A stretch of 64,000 nt of DNA from contig OY720098.1 in the NCBI GenBank assembly GCA_963082875.1, forward strand, positions 2,666,001-2,730,000, read 5' to 3'. Positions 36,475 to 52,865 of the stretch are shown piece after piece. Origin of the DNA: Corella eumyota. Taxonomy: Eukaryota; Chordata; Ascidiacea; Phlebobranchia; Corellidae. The notes beneath the pieces were generated by a model. That model was not told where the DNA came from, searched no databases, and was given only the letters and a program-made list of their open reading frames with translations. Positions within the stretch are counted from its first letter, which is position 1. Each line of letters begins with the position of its first letter. The translations under genes were made by a program, and so were the position numbers.

Positions 36475-36915
36475 GGTTGGAAACGTGACAATAAAAATGT
36501 GGCACACAGGGATTATGACGCCCCAAAACTAATAATCGTAATAAGTTATTTCGTCCAATAATGCTCCAGTTGACCCCTTAAACCCCTTTATGCCAACTTC
36601 TAGTTAGCATTATTCGATTGCAAATTAAATTTAAGAATGGGGCAATAAAAATATAAAAATATGGCACACAAGGGTTATGACGTCATTTCCGCCTAAAATT
36701 ATTATCATTTATCAGTATCTGCTGCGTATAGTTTTCTACATTTTATGTCCCACAGATGATTGTATGTTAACTTTATGCTATCAGCATAACATTCTGATGA
36801 AGTCACCATAAGTGACGTCAATAATAAATTTAAAAAAATAATTATAAAAAAAAAATTAAAACACTCCGCACTCCGCACAAGCACTCCACCTTTTACATAG
36901 TTCCTAAATCTTGGA
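36475..36915 (-). repeat. Inverted copy of the 168-bp repeat family
   Basis: Read on the minus strand: the motif AACTATGTAAAAGGTGGAGT (36875-36900), about 190 bp of other sequence, then one and a part units with ATGACGTCATAACC and ATGCTAACTAGAAGTTGGC. Opposite in direction to 24283-25075. Confidence 0.85.
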
Positions 36916-37215
36916 TTTAATGACTATGACGTATTATACTGCTTTAAGTATCAACATTTTACGAGCAAGCACTAAAATAGCTATCAATTTTAACATTTTA
37001 ATTGCTTCTTAGGGTTTTAATTTATTCGATAGATAAAATAAAAGCAATTTTTTTGGACTGTTAGAGAGTTCGGTTTTTGTCTATACCTTCTCTGATTAAA
37101 AAAAATGTAGCGCGAATTATCTGTTTATGCTTGACTAAGCATTTTACCTGGTCGTAAAAGTCTTTATTTAAAATCACTTAATTTTTTGTTTTAAGAATAA
37201 TTTTTAATAAAACCG

Positions 37216-38430
37216 ATATGCAAACAAGAGTCTCCCCCCCCCCACATTTTTTTACATAAAGGGAAACTGTGTACTGAGTGGAAACTATATTTAAATTTTT
37301 CCACTTGAACAAATACGGAACTTTTTCCAAAACAAGTCAGAAACTATATTTTCGTTTTATAGCTCACTATTTTGTAAAACTTATTTTTTGTATAAAAATA
37401 TTTTGTAAAAACTTTTTTTTTTTTTATGAAATCGAAATGGATGTAAAAATAAAATTTTGTTTCTGAAACTTGAATTAGGTAGTTTTAAAATACGAAGGCT
37501 TTTTAAAATTTATTAAAAAAACAATTATTTAAAATTTATGCAATGTTTTCATAGGTTTATTTTATGATTAATGACCTACATTATAATTAATTTGACATAC
37601 ATTATTATTTGTGCGCAAAAAGCCAAAAAAATAAAATACTAAAAAGTTGACTTATTCAAAAGCGAACTTATTACAATGGCGCAATTTGTCTGCGCGAACC
37701 AAACGAACCACATTGCTAAAGCACCGACACGCAAACAAGAGTTTCACCCGAATTCACGTTCTTTTACATAAAGAGAAACTGAGTACTGAGTGGAAACTAT
37801 ATTTAAATTTTTCCACTTGAACAAATACGGAACTTTTTCCAAAACAAGTCAGAAACTATATTTTCGTTTTATAGCTCACTATTTTGTAAAACTTATTTTT
37901 TGTATAAAAATATTTTGTAAAAACTTTTTTTTTTTTTTATAAAATCGAAATGGATGTAAAAATAAAATTTTGTTTCTGAAACTTGAATTAGGTAGGTTTA
38001 AAATACGAAGGCTTTTTAAAATTTATTAAAAAAACAATTATTTAAAATTTATGCAATGTTTTCATAGGTTTATTTTATGATTAATGACCTACATTATAAT
38101 TAATTTGACATACATTATTAATTTGACATACATTATTATTTGTGCGCAAAAAGCCAAAAAAATAAAATACTAAAAAGTTGACTTATTCAAAAGCGAACTT
38201 ATTACAATGGCGCAATTTGTCTGCGCGAACCAAACGAACCACGTTGCTAAAGCACCGACACGCAAACAAGAGTTTCACCCGAATTCACGTTCTTTTACAT
38301 AAAGAGAAACTGAGTACTGAGTGAAAACTATATTTCAATTTTTCCGCTTGAACAAATACGGAACTTTTTCCAAAACAAATAAGAAACTATTTTTTCGTTT
38401 TATAGCTCACTATTTCGTAATACTTTTTTT
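37216..38430 (+). repeat. Recent tandem duplication, ~515/529 bp, about 2.3 copies
   Basis: TACTGAGTGGAAACTAT starts at about 37272, 37786 and (as a variant) 38315. Copies one and two are nearly identical; the second carries an extra 18 bp (a repeated TTAATTTGACATACATTA). Non-coding. Confidence 0.95.
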
Positions 38431-38459
38431 CAACTGTTGCTCTATTAAGACTGGAAGCA

Positions 38460-39300
38460 AACAAGCACTTTAAACGAAACGAATATAGTTGAAAGGTATG
38501 GAATATAGTTGAAATATAACGAATACAGTTGAAAGGTATGCTGTGGGTGAAGTCTTCTTCTTTCGTGAAAACTTTAAATTGTTTAATTTGGTTGACTAAA
38601 ACTCGAGTTATTAACCACTGTGCCAGGGGTGATTTGCTGGCGTGCGCATCTACATTTGTAAAAACGCGATGTTTCGCGGTAAGGTTTAATGGTCTATAAA
38701 ATCTATTTGGGTTGGGTTAGAAAGCTATAATTTTCAGAAGTTGTTAAGTGGATCAATTTAAATGCAACACCAACTTTAGAAATTTTTTGGGCGACTTCAT
38801 TCTAAATTTGTCCTCAATTTTAACATTTAAAGTTTACGCATTTTCCGCTTGGGGGCGATAGAGTTAACTTGATGGGTGATTGCTGTGGGTGAAGTCTTCT
38901 TCTTTCGTGAAAACTTTAAATTGTTTAATTTGGTTGACTAAAACTCGAGTTATTAACCACTGTGCCAGGGGTAATTTGTTGCCGTGAGTTATTAACCAAT
39001 AAGTCAAGGTTAGTTTGTTGGGTAATATTAATAATTCATTAAACATATTTTAAACTAATTTTTATTGTTTTTGAGAATAAACGCCTAAATAATGACGTCA
39101 TGCGATGTAAAATTATGACGTCATTTCAGATTTTAAAAAATCTGGTGGCACATTTGCCATACTTAGGTTATAACGCCTTGTTCATTAAGAGCGTGCGAAA
39201 CTAATAGAGATCCGAATATAGTTGAAATATAGTTGTAAGGTATAGTTGAAAACGAATATAGTTGAAATATAGTTGAAAGGTATAGTTGAAAGGTAATTTT
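38460..39300 (+). repeat. Direct repeats around GAATATAGTTGAAAGGTAT
   Basis: A block of about 100 bp beginning GCTGTGGGTGAAGTC occurs at 38538-38640 and again at 38880-38981. Short runs of GAATATAGTTGAAA-like units occur at 38480-38540 and 39205-39295. No gene seen. This lies upstream of the kinase gene that starts at 39373. Confidence 0.85.
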
Positions 39301-39372
39301 AGGCTTAAACGTTAATTAACAATTATGTTTTGCCATATATTTATATAAATTTTATTTATTTTGTTAAAGAAG

Positions 39373-42300
39373 ATGAACTACCAAGATTCATTTCGGGACT
39401 GCGTTTGCCCTGACACCGGGGTAACTGTAATTTTCATATATTTAAATTAAGATTTAAAAAGTGGTTTATTAGACAGTTGTAAATAAATTTTGGATATTTA
39501 TTTTTGTTCTCCTTTTTTACATTTATTATTTCGATTTTACTTTTATAGTTTAAGTTTTAGTATCAAAATTTTTTATGTGTTTTAACAAATTTAAACAACT
39601 AAAACAATAGTATTTTTTGTAAACAAATTCGCAGTCTGGTCGCGAGTTGCCAAAGGCTTGGGCTATAAGAATATAATATAGCCCGGTAGTTTTTTTTGCC
39701 CAATAGCGGGAAATTCGCGTTGTGAAAACCGTCAAAATTGATTTTTTCGCGTGATGATTAACAATATTCTAAACAATGTTTTAAAGAAATGAAGCTTAAA
39801 TAAAACATTCTTTTGCTAAATTAAGAGCAACATAATCTCTGCATTTGTTACCCTTGTTGTTATTTATTATATGTGACGTTTGCAAAAAAGTCAATTTTTT
39901 ATGAAAAATTAAAAATGACTGCTAAGCTAAAAAGTGAAAAAATTTTTGATCGAGTTTTTTGTCTAAAACTTTCGGCAAAATTTGTTTAAAATTTATTTTA
40001 AAAAATATATTAATACATTAAATAGATTTATATTTAAATATATAATAAATATATTCAAATAATTAAATATATAAATATATTTTAAATAATTATACATATT
40101 TATCAGTTGGTGATACAAAGACTTAAGAAAAAGCCTATTGCAAGTGGAAATTTTGGAGAAGTTACATTGGGTCATTTATGGAATGGAATTACAGTAGCTA
40201 TTAAAAGTCTTAAAAGTATGAAAAAATTTATTTAGTCTGAATTACAATGAAAGTTTATCTTTTTGTTTTTATATTGAATTTAACGATTTAAAGAGCATTG
40301 AGTTTTTTTAGATGTGAGAAGTCGTAATGACGTTCGAAACTTTATTAGGGAAGGGGAAATGATGAAAACATTTCGTCACGTAAATGTTTTACCTGCAATT
40401 GGAATTTGTGATTGTTTTCCGTATTCTTCGCCGCGCATAATTCTTCCATTTATGCCAAATGGAGATCTCAAGTCTTTTTTGAAAAAGGGAGAAGGGGTAA
40501 GTTTGTTTTTTAGTCATTAAAAAATGAAGTTTTGTTAAAAAGATGGGATCACGTATGTTGTCCAGTTTTAGACAAAACATATTTACACTACGGCGCTCCC
40601 AAATTCTCTCGTCTGGATTACGGTGCGAGAGAATTATCATCTACAGTCGGATTCTCTTCTATAGTAAACGGCACGTTGTTTAGTCTAGAGCCGGACAACA
40701 TACGTGACCCAAAAATGTTATAAGTTTAGATCTTTTGATATCATTTAAAGGAAATTTTTTTGTTAATTTATAGTCATATATTTCATATTTGTATATATTT
40801 CATATTAAGAATAATAAAATGTTTAAAAATAAATTTTTTAATAAAAATGTTTTTTTACAGAATTTATTAATGTTTGACTTGCTCAAATTTTGTTTTGAAA
40901 TAGCCGGTGGAATGAATTACTTAAGTGAAAGGGGCATTGTTCACAGGGATTTGGCTGCAAGAAATTGCATGTATGTTTTTTATTATTTTAAAAAGTTTGT
41001 TAAAATTGCTTTACTAAACAAATTAAACTTTTAATTATATGGTATATAAGGCTTTATTGTAATGTAAAACATGTTTTGTTATTGTTAAAAAGTTTGATAA
41101 AAGTTATTTTTATGTAAATAAATGTTAAAAATCTTTAGGGTGGATAGCCATAAGACCATTAAAATTTCTGATTTTGGTCTTGCCCGAAATATTCACAACC
41201 GAACAAGAGCTGGTTTCATTCGAGATTATTACAAACAGTATTCACGCGGTGCTCTACCTTGTAAATGGATGGCACCAGAGAGTCTTAGTTATGGCCAATT
41301 TGATGAGAAAACTGATGTGGTTGGTGATTTTTTTAAAGTATTTTTTTTAACATTGATAAAAGTCTTAAACAATTTTGGTAAAACACATTGTAATATTAAT
41401 AGGCTATATAAAACTTTAAAACATATTTCTTTTTTTTGTCATAGTGGTCATTTGGAATAACAATATGGGAAGTCATGAACTTTGGAGATGAGCCTTATCC
41501 AAAAATTTATAACGATGAAATCTTGGAATATGTTGAGCGAGGAGGAAGATTAGGTAGACATAACTGTCCACCTGAGATGTAAGCTTACTTAAACAAACGG
41601 GGGGCTTCGCTATAGTTTATTTAAGCAACATTTTACAAAAAAAAGGACAAAAATTATTTATTAACCCGTTTTTAAGGCATTGACATTATTTTAGAAATTA
41701 AAGTTTACTAAAACAAAAGTTATTCTGGCTTAACATTTAGGCCTTCTGCTTTTAAGACACAGGAATATAAGATTAATGATAACGACGATAACAATACGTT
41801 TCGGAACTAAAGGCCTGTTCACACGACAAGGTAACGTTGCGTTGCGTTACGTAACTTTACGGATTCTAGGGATTAAAGGCCTGTTCACACGACAAGCTTG
41901 CGCTGCGCTGCGTTGCGTTACGTAACTTTACGAGTTCTAGGGATTAACAAATACAAAATATCTAGTAAAAGTATACCGCTTACGAAATCTTGCGTAAATT
42001 TCGCTTCGGCTACAAAACTTTACGAAATCTTACGTATAACGCAAACTTTCGTACGTGTGAACCACTCTGTTCATTTTAAATGGTTGCGAAATCTTACACT
42101 ACGTTACGTTGCGTTGCGTACGCCGTGTGAACGGGCCTTAAGATTTCAAACCATAAAAATATGTTAAAATGACCATACCTGAAATATTTTTTAAACATTA
42201 ACTTTTTAATTAATGGAATTAGGTAATTGCCTTAGTAGATGTTTACGGCCACCTTAAACGTCTAATTTAACAACTCCGTCTTGTTATGATTAAAATAAAC

Positions 42301-42513
42301 AGTGTATTTTAACAAAAAAATTAAAAATATACTTTACAAACCAGATACGAAATAATGATGTCTTGTTGGGAACCATACCCAGAAGATCGACCAACGTTTT
42401 GGCAACAAGATGAAGCTTTAAATGTGTTATGGAGGAGGAGGAGCTTTTCAACTCAATGTAGAGATTTCGTGTTGCTTGAAACGAATTCAATTATTGTTAA
42501 AAACAAAAAATAA
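39373..42513 (+). CDS. Cytoplasmic tyrosine kinase, kinase-only paralogue of the Gla-receptor kinase, copy 1
   Basis: Exons 39373-39420, 40107-40215, 40312-40496, 40861-40970, 41139-41319, 41445-41578 and 42345-42513 join in phase to 311 residues. The product is a single tyrosine-kinase domain with ASGNFGEV (ATP loop, first glycine absent), VAIK (beta-3 Lys), FIREGEMM (helix C Glu), [32 protein letters not shown] and DRPTF. No signal peptide, Gla or membrane segment is seen. Exon borders from the ATP loop on match those of the Gla-receptor kinase at 46507, so it arose from that gene or its ancestor. The last exon runs past the normal end, giving an Arg-rich extension not found in copy 2. Either a soluble kinase or a gene decaying at its 3' end. 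Confidence 0.75.
40544..40711. mobile_element. MITE in kinase copy 1, intron 3
   Basis: Ends GGGATCACGTATGTTGTCC and GGACAACATACGTGACCC form a terminal inverted repeat of about 27 bp with TTTTAGAC / GTCTAGAG. 168 bp, non-coding. Also present in copy 2, so it inserted before the duplication. Confidence 0.85.
41811..42138. mobile_element. PIF/Harbinger-type MITE in kinase copy 1, last intron
   Basis: Termini AGGCCTGTTCACACG and CGTGTGAACGGGCCT are flanked by TAA on both sides (41808-41810 and 42139-42141). The sister copy at about 44480 shows the empty site GGAACTAAGATTTC with a single TAA. A 3-bp TAA duplication fits PIF/Harbinger. The first 66 bp are themselves repeated at 41877. Confidence 0.88.
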
Positions 42514-42827
42514 TAGCACAATAGTTTTCCAATGCTTACGTAATGAAATTTAAAACCAAAAAACACTAAAATCAATTTATTAGAAGGCGCCTTTTACAAC
42601 ATGGCCCTAAACTAAGGAAACTAGAACATGTTAGTAGTTAGGTTACACACTAAGCCTTATTTTGTTAAAACCATTTGTTGTTAAATCTCAATAGTTTTTG
42701 AATTTTACATGCAAAAGTTTGATTTAAATAATACCAAAAAAATTTATTTAGTCTGAATTACAATGAAAGTTTATCTTTTTGTTTTTATATTGAATTTAAC
42801 GATTTAAAGAGCATTGAGTTTTTTTAG

Positions 42828-44755
42828 ATGTGAGAAGTCGTAACGACGTTCGAAACTTTATTAGGGAAGGGGAAATGATGAAAACATTTCGTCACGTAAA
42901 TGTTTTACCTGCAATTGGAATTTGTGATTGTCTTCCGTATTCTTCGCCGCGCATAATTCTTCCATTTATGCCAAATGGAGATCTCAAGTCTTTTTTGAAA
43001 AAGATAGGGGTAAGTTTGTTTTTTAGTCATTAAAAAATGAAGTTTTGTTAAAAAGATGGGATCACGTATGTTGTCCAGTTTTAGACAAAACATATTTACA
43101 CTACGGCGCTCCCAAATTCTCTCGTCTGGATTGCGGTGCGAGAGAATTATCATCTACAGTCGGATTCTCTTCTATAGTAAACGGCACGTTGTTTAGTCTA
43201 GAGCCGGACAACATACGTGACCCAAAAAATGTTATAAGTTTAGATCTTTTGATATCATTTAAAGGAAATTTTTTTGTTAATTTATAGTCATATATTTCAT
43301 ATTTGTATATATTTCATATTAAGAATAATAAAATGTTTAAAAATAAATTTTTTAATAAAAATGTTTTTTTACAGAATTTATTCATGATTGACTTGCTCAA
43401 ATTTTGTTCTGAAATAGCCGGTGGAATGAATTACTTAAGTGAAAGGGGCATTGTTCACAGGGATTTGGCTGCAAGAAATTGCATGTATGTTTTTTATTAT
43501 TTTAAAAAGTTTGTTAAAATTGCTTTACTAAACAAATTAAACTTTTAATTATATGGTATATAAGGCTTTATTGTAATGTAAAACATGTTTTGTTATTGTT
43601 AAAAAGTTTGATAAAAGTTATTTTTATGTAAATAAATGTTAAAAATCTTTAGGGTGGATAGCCATAGGACCATTAAAATTTCTGATTTTGGTCTTGCCCG
43701 AAATATTCACAACCGAACAGGAGCTGGTTTCATTCGAGATTATTACAAACAGTATTCACGCGGTGCTCTACCTTGTAAATGGATGGCACCAGAGAGTCTT
43801 AGTTATGGCCAATTTGATGAGAAAACTGATGTGGTTGGTGATTTTTTTTAACGTTTTTTTTTTTAACATTGATAAAAGTCTTGAACAATTTTGGTAAAAC
43901 ACATTGTAATATTAATAGACTATATAAAACTTTAAAACATATTTCTTTTTTTTTGTCATAGTGGTCATTTGGAATAACAATGTGGGAAGTCATGGCCTTT
44001 GGAGATGAGCCTTATCCAAGTATTTCTAACAATAAAATCTTGGAATATGTTGAGCGAAGAGGAAGATTAGGTAGACCAATAAACTGTCCATGGGAGATGT
44101 AAGCTTACTAAAACAATTTTAACTAGATTTATTTGATAAATAAATTAAGGTTCGAAAATTAAGTTCTGTTTAATAATTTTAATAACATCAACTTATGTAG
44201 TGAAAAAGGCTTAAGCATTACTTAGTCAAAACATTTGATAAATAACTAAGATAGAATAATAAATAATAATTTTTTAACTAAACGGGGGATTTCGCTATGG
44301 TTTATTGAAGCAACATTTTACAAAAAAGAACAAAAATTATTTTTTAACCCGTTTTTAAATCATTGACATTATTTCAGAAATTTAAATTTACTAAAATTAT
44401 TCTGGCTTAACATTTAGGCTTACTGCTTTTAAGACCCGGGAATATAAGATTAATGATAACGACGATAACAATACGTTACGGAACTAAGATTTCAAACCAT
44501 AAAAATATGTTAAAACAACCTTACTTGTGATGGAATTTAGTAATTGCCTTGTTATATGTTTATGGCTATACCTCAACGTTTAATTAAACAACTTTGTTTT
44601 GTTAAGTTTAAAATAAACAGTATTCTTTAACAAAAAATTAAAAAAATACTTTACAATACAGATATGACGAAATGGAATCTTGCTGGGAACTATACCCAGA
44701 AGATCGACCAACGTTTGAGCAACTAGATGAGGCTTTAAATGATATTATGGAGTAG
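42828..44755 (+). CDS. Kinase-only paralogue, copy 2, lacking the ATP-loop exon
   Basis: Exons 42828-43009, 43375-43484, 43653-43833, 43962-44098 and 44662-44755 repeat exons 3-7 of copy 1. The duplicated block starts inside the intron after the ATP-loop exon, so the glycine-rich loop and the VAIK lysine are missing here. The remaining motifs ([24 protein letters not shown]) are intact and the last exon ends normally at EALNDIME. Either it is a non-functional partial copy, or its exons are used as alternatives for copy 1's C-lobe through long-range splicing. The ORF itself shows no stop or frameshift. Confidence 0.65.
43057..43224. mobile_element. Same MITE, duplicated in kinase copy 2
   Basis: Copy of 40544-40711 carried along by the tandem duplication. 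Confidence 0.85.
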
Positions 44756-46506
44756 AATGAGCTTTCCAACTCAATGCAAAGATTTCGTGTTGCTTGAAAC
44801 GAAATTTGTGCTAATCATGTTTTAAAATAAAACATCTTATAAGCATTAACGTGATTTTTAAAGGGCCATTTAATAGAGTAAATATTATAACATAATATTG
44901 TTATATCCAAATTTAGATTAATTTTTTTTTAAATGGGTATTTTCCAGAACAGTGTCAAAAAGCAGAACAGGGTGAAAAAAAATTGTTGTAGTGAAATGTT
45001 GCTCTGGAGTATATGATAAACTATTAAATGACTAATTACTAAAAGAGTTTTTGCCGACATAACAATATTTGATTATGATGTTTAACAAAATGTTTGGGGC
45101 GTAAATTAGGCATGTAGGCCCTAAAGAGGTTGTTTTTTTAATTAAATAAAATGTTTAAATTGTTTTTAACATGTCAATTATTGTTAAAAACAAAAAATAA
45201 TAGCACGTTAGTTTTACAATGCTTACGTAATGAAATCTGAAACCAAAAAACACTAAAATCAATTTATTAGAAGCCGCCTTTTACAACATGGCCCTGCCTA
45301 AACTAAGGAAACTAGAACATGTTCGTAGTTAGGTTAAACACTGAGCCTTATTTTGTTAAAGCTATTTGTTGTTAAATCTCAATAGTTATTGAATTTTACA
45401 TGCAAATGTTTAATTTAAATAATACCAGTTTTGTAAAATATCAAAAACTTGTGTCGAAATAAATTTTCAAAACAAAATCACCCAAGCGTTGTGAATTTAG
45501 ATTATAGCGACCGCGGTGAATCACAAGACGCCAATTCTCAATACATTTAAACAAAGCTTTGCGATGTAGGGAAACTAAGATTAAATTTACCAAGATTATT
45601 TTAACAATGAACAGTCAGCATAATAGAAAACATCAAAAAGTTACTTATCATAGTTATTGACAGGAAAAGTGGATTTTTTTTCGCTTGTTTTATGAATTTT
45701 AATTTTTATGACGTCAGTATTTTGTCTGTTTGTAAATAGAAAAACGCTTTTAAATTAAAGTTATGGTTAGATGGTTTAAGATAGATATTCAGGCGTTTAA
45801 TTTTTTTTTTAAAAACAATAAGAAAAGCCTGGATTATTATTTGTTTAATGTCAAATTGTTAACTAAAAACTGTATGCTTGCCTGCTTGGATTTTGCAATA
45901 GACAGTCAGCAGTTACGGGCGTTACGACCAATATTCTACTATTCAGATATTTTAGTTTGTCTACAAATAAATATTAATGTTAAGTACTAATCGTCGATTG
46001 TTTGGTAATTGTTAAAATGTGGTATATTAATTCCTTTTACCGACTTGATTGTTTAAATATTTTTTTGTCATTGTTGTTTAGTTAATAATTAAACTTTAAG
46101 ATAGGACTTAAGTTACTGGATCAGTTCGCTTTTACATTTATATATATTTCTATTTTGAATAAATATATATAAACTTTATATTGGAAAAAACGTACTAACA
46201 AAAAATTGAGCTTTTTTAGCAATGGTTTAAACGACTAGTACCATAGTAAATTTGGAAAGGGCGGAATGTACAAGGGAAGATTAGGGTAAGGTTATAAATA
46301 TTCCGCCCTTTTTTGCATTTATAAACTTGGCAGACAACACTAATAGAACTCCCAAAATATTACATTATTAAATCATTGAACATCTTAATATAAACTACAC
46401 ATTTATTTATTTGTAATTTTTTTTTTAGTTATCTATATAATAACACTTAACCACTGGTTGGTTATTTTCAATAAAAATTTGACTGATTAGTCAGTCGATC
46501 AAAAAC
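44756..46506. other. Flank between kinase copy 2 and Gla-receptor kinase
   Basis: 45170-45420 repeats the 3' flank of copy 1 (42480-42730). The rest is AT-rich. A 75-codon open stretch at 45763-45990 has no recognisable motif. A signal-peptide exon of the next gene could lie here, but I could not identify one. Confidence 0.45.
46256..46311. repeat. Small inverted repeat upstream of the Gla-receptor kinase
   Basis: AAAGGGCGGAAT and ATTCCGCCCTTT flank a 30-bp centre. It could be a tiny MITE or a hairpin in the 5' region. Confidence 0.7.
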
Positions 46507-51687
<5,181 letters not shown>

Positions 51688-52865
51688 CTTAATAACTACT
51701 ATATAATATACACAGTAAACACTTTATAATAAATATGCTTGGAACAAATTGTGTATTAGTACTACTAGGGTGCTTTTTACACTTCTTAAATGGATGGCGG
51801 GATATTTATTTGATAGATGAAAACAGTTGCTGATATCCTGACATTATTTAAACTAATGACTAAGATATGATGGGCGTGTTTAAAAAGATAGTGGTGTAAA
51901 ATAGTTAATTTTACCAAAAGCTTTCGTTATATTGATAAAATTTGAATTGTTACTTTTTTATTAATAATTTTTCTAAAATTTTTAGGTGCTAATTTTGTTA
52001 TCATATTTCGAGCTTATATAATTTGGTGCTATTTTTGCTTAATTTTTTTTATATTTTCTTTATGTAGAAATGTTATTTTCTTATAAAACAAACTCGCTAT
52101 TCATATATATTACCCTGCCTTAACAAAAATATTTTTCATACGTTAAGTTAGTTTGCGACTTGTTTGTTAACATTATTGAAAAATATTAATCATTGTGCTT
52201 TATTTTTTGTACTTTATAACTATTAAAATTATATTTTGTTTAAATATAAAAAACTATTTTTGGTAATTATCTTATAGTTTTTACGAATCAAATTTCTGTG
52301 CACAAAGCATTACTTATTTGACTTGTTGTAAAAGTTTATACTTTTATCAGTTATACTTTTGGTTAGTACAAATTTTTTATAATTCTTTTGTAATTTTTTG
52401 TACAATTCTGTATCCTCTTTTTTTATACAATCGCCATATATTTGTAGCACATGTTTTTTTATTAAATACAAACTCCTGGTCACATCTGGTTTTTATTTTC
52501 TAACCATTTAAAACAGTATATTGTTTTTAATCAAACAGTAGTTTAAGAAGTTCTTAAATACTGGCCGATATAAAAAAATATATATTCAAGACCTTGGTTA
52601 GGCATAAAATTTGCCCCTAAAGTTGCCATTTTTAAAACTTAAATTGCTAATAGTCTAATGACCAATTAGCTTAGTTAAACTATAATACTTTTCTCCAATA
52701 ACTTAATAAGGTTTAAAACCTAATTAAAGGGATTCCAGTTAAGTTTTTTTCTGCAAATTAAAGCGGATAAACTACTGAGTAATTACTTAAAGAATTGAAG
52801 CATAAAAAAGGTAACGCATGATTGCTTACTTAAGGCCGGCTTAGCGTAGTAAATCACTCAAGTAA
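51688..52865. other. Intergenic between Gla-receptor kinase and pyrophosphatase
   Basis: AT-rich 3' flank with AATAAA at about 51729. No gene or repeat recognised. The last ~100 bp would hold the pyrophosphatase promoter. Confidence 0.5.

Larger units (their letters stand above)
40220..45450 (+). repeat. Tandem duplication of the kinase locus (~2.5 kb units)
   Basis: Sequence from intron 2 of copy 1 through its 3' flank (40216-42740) recurs at 42740-45450 with an offset of 2,516 bp at the start. Introns as well as exons are nearly identical, so the duplication is recent. The first unit has a later 331-bp insertion at 41811; the second has additional 3' sequence. Confidence 0.93.

Noticed and set aside
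42905-43153. Minus-strand open frames antisense to the kinase exons
   Set aside because: They mirror the conserved kinase exon and MITE on the other strand; no own features.
45763-45990. 75-codon open frame
   Set aside because: No motif, AT-rich composition like the flanks, no splice partners.
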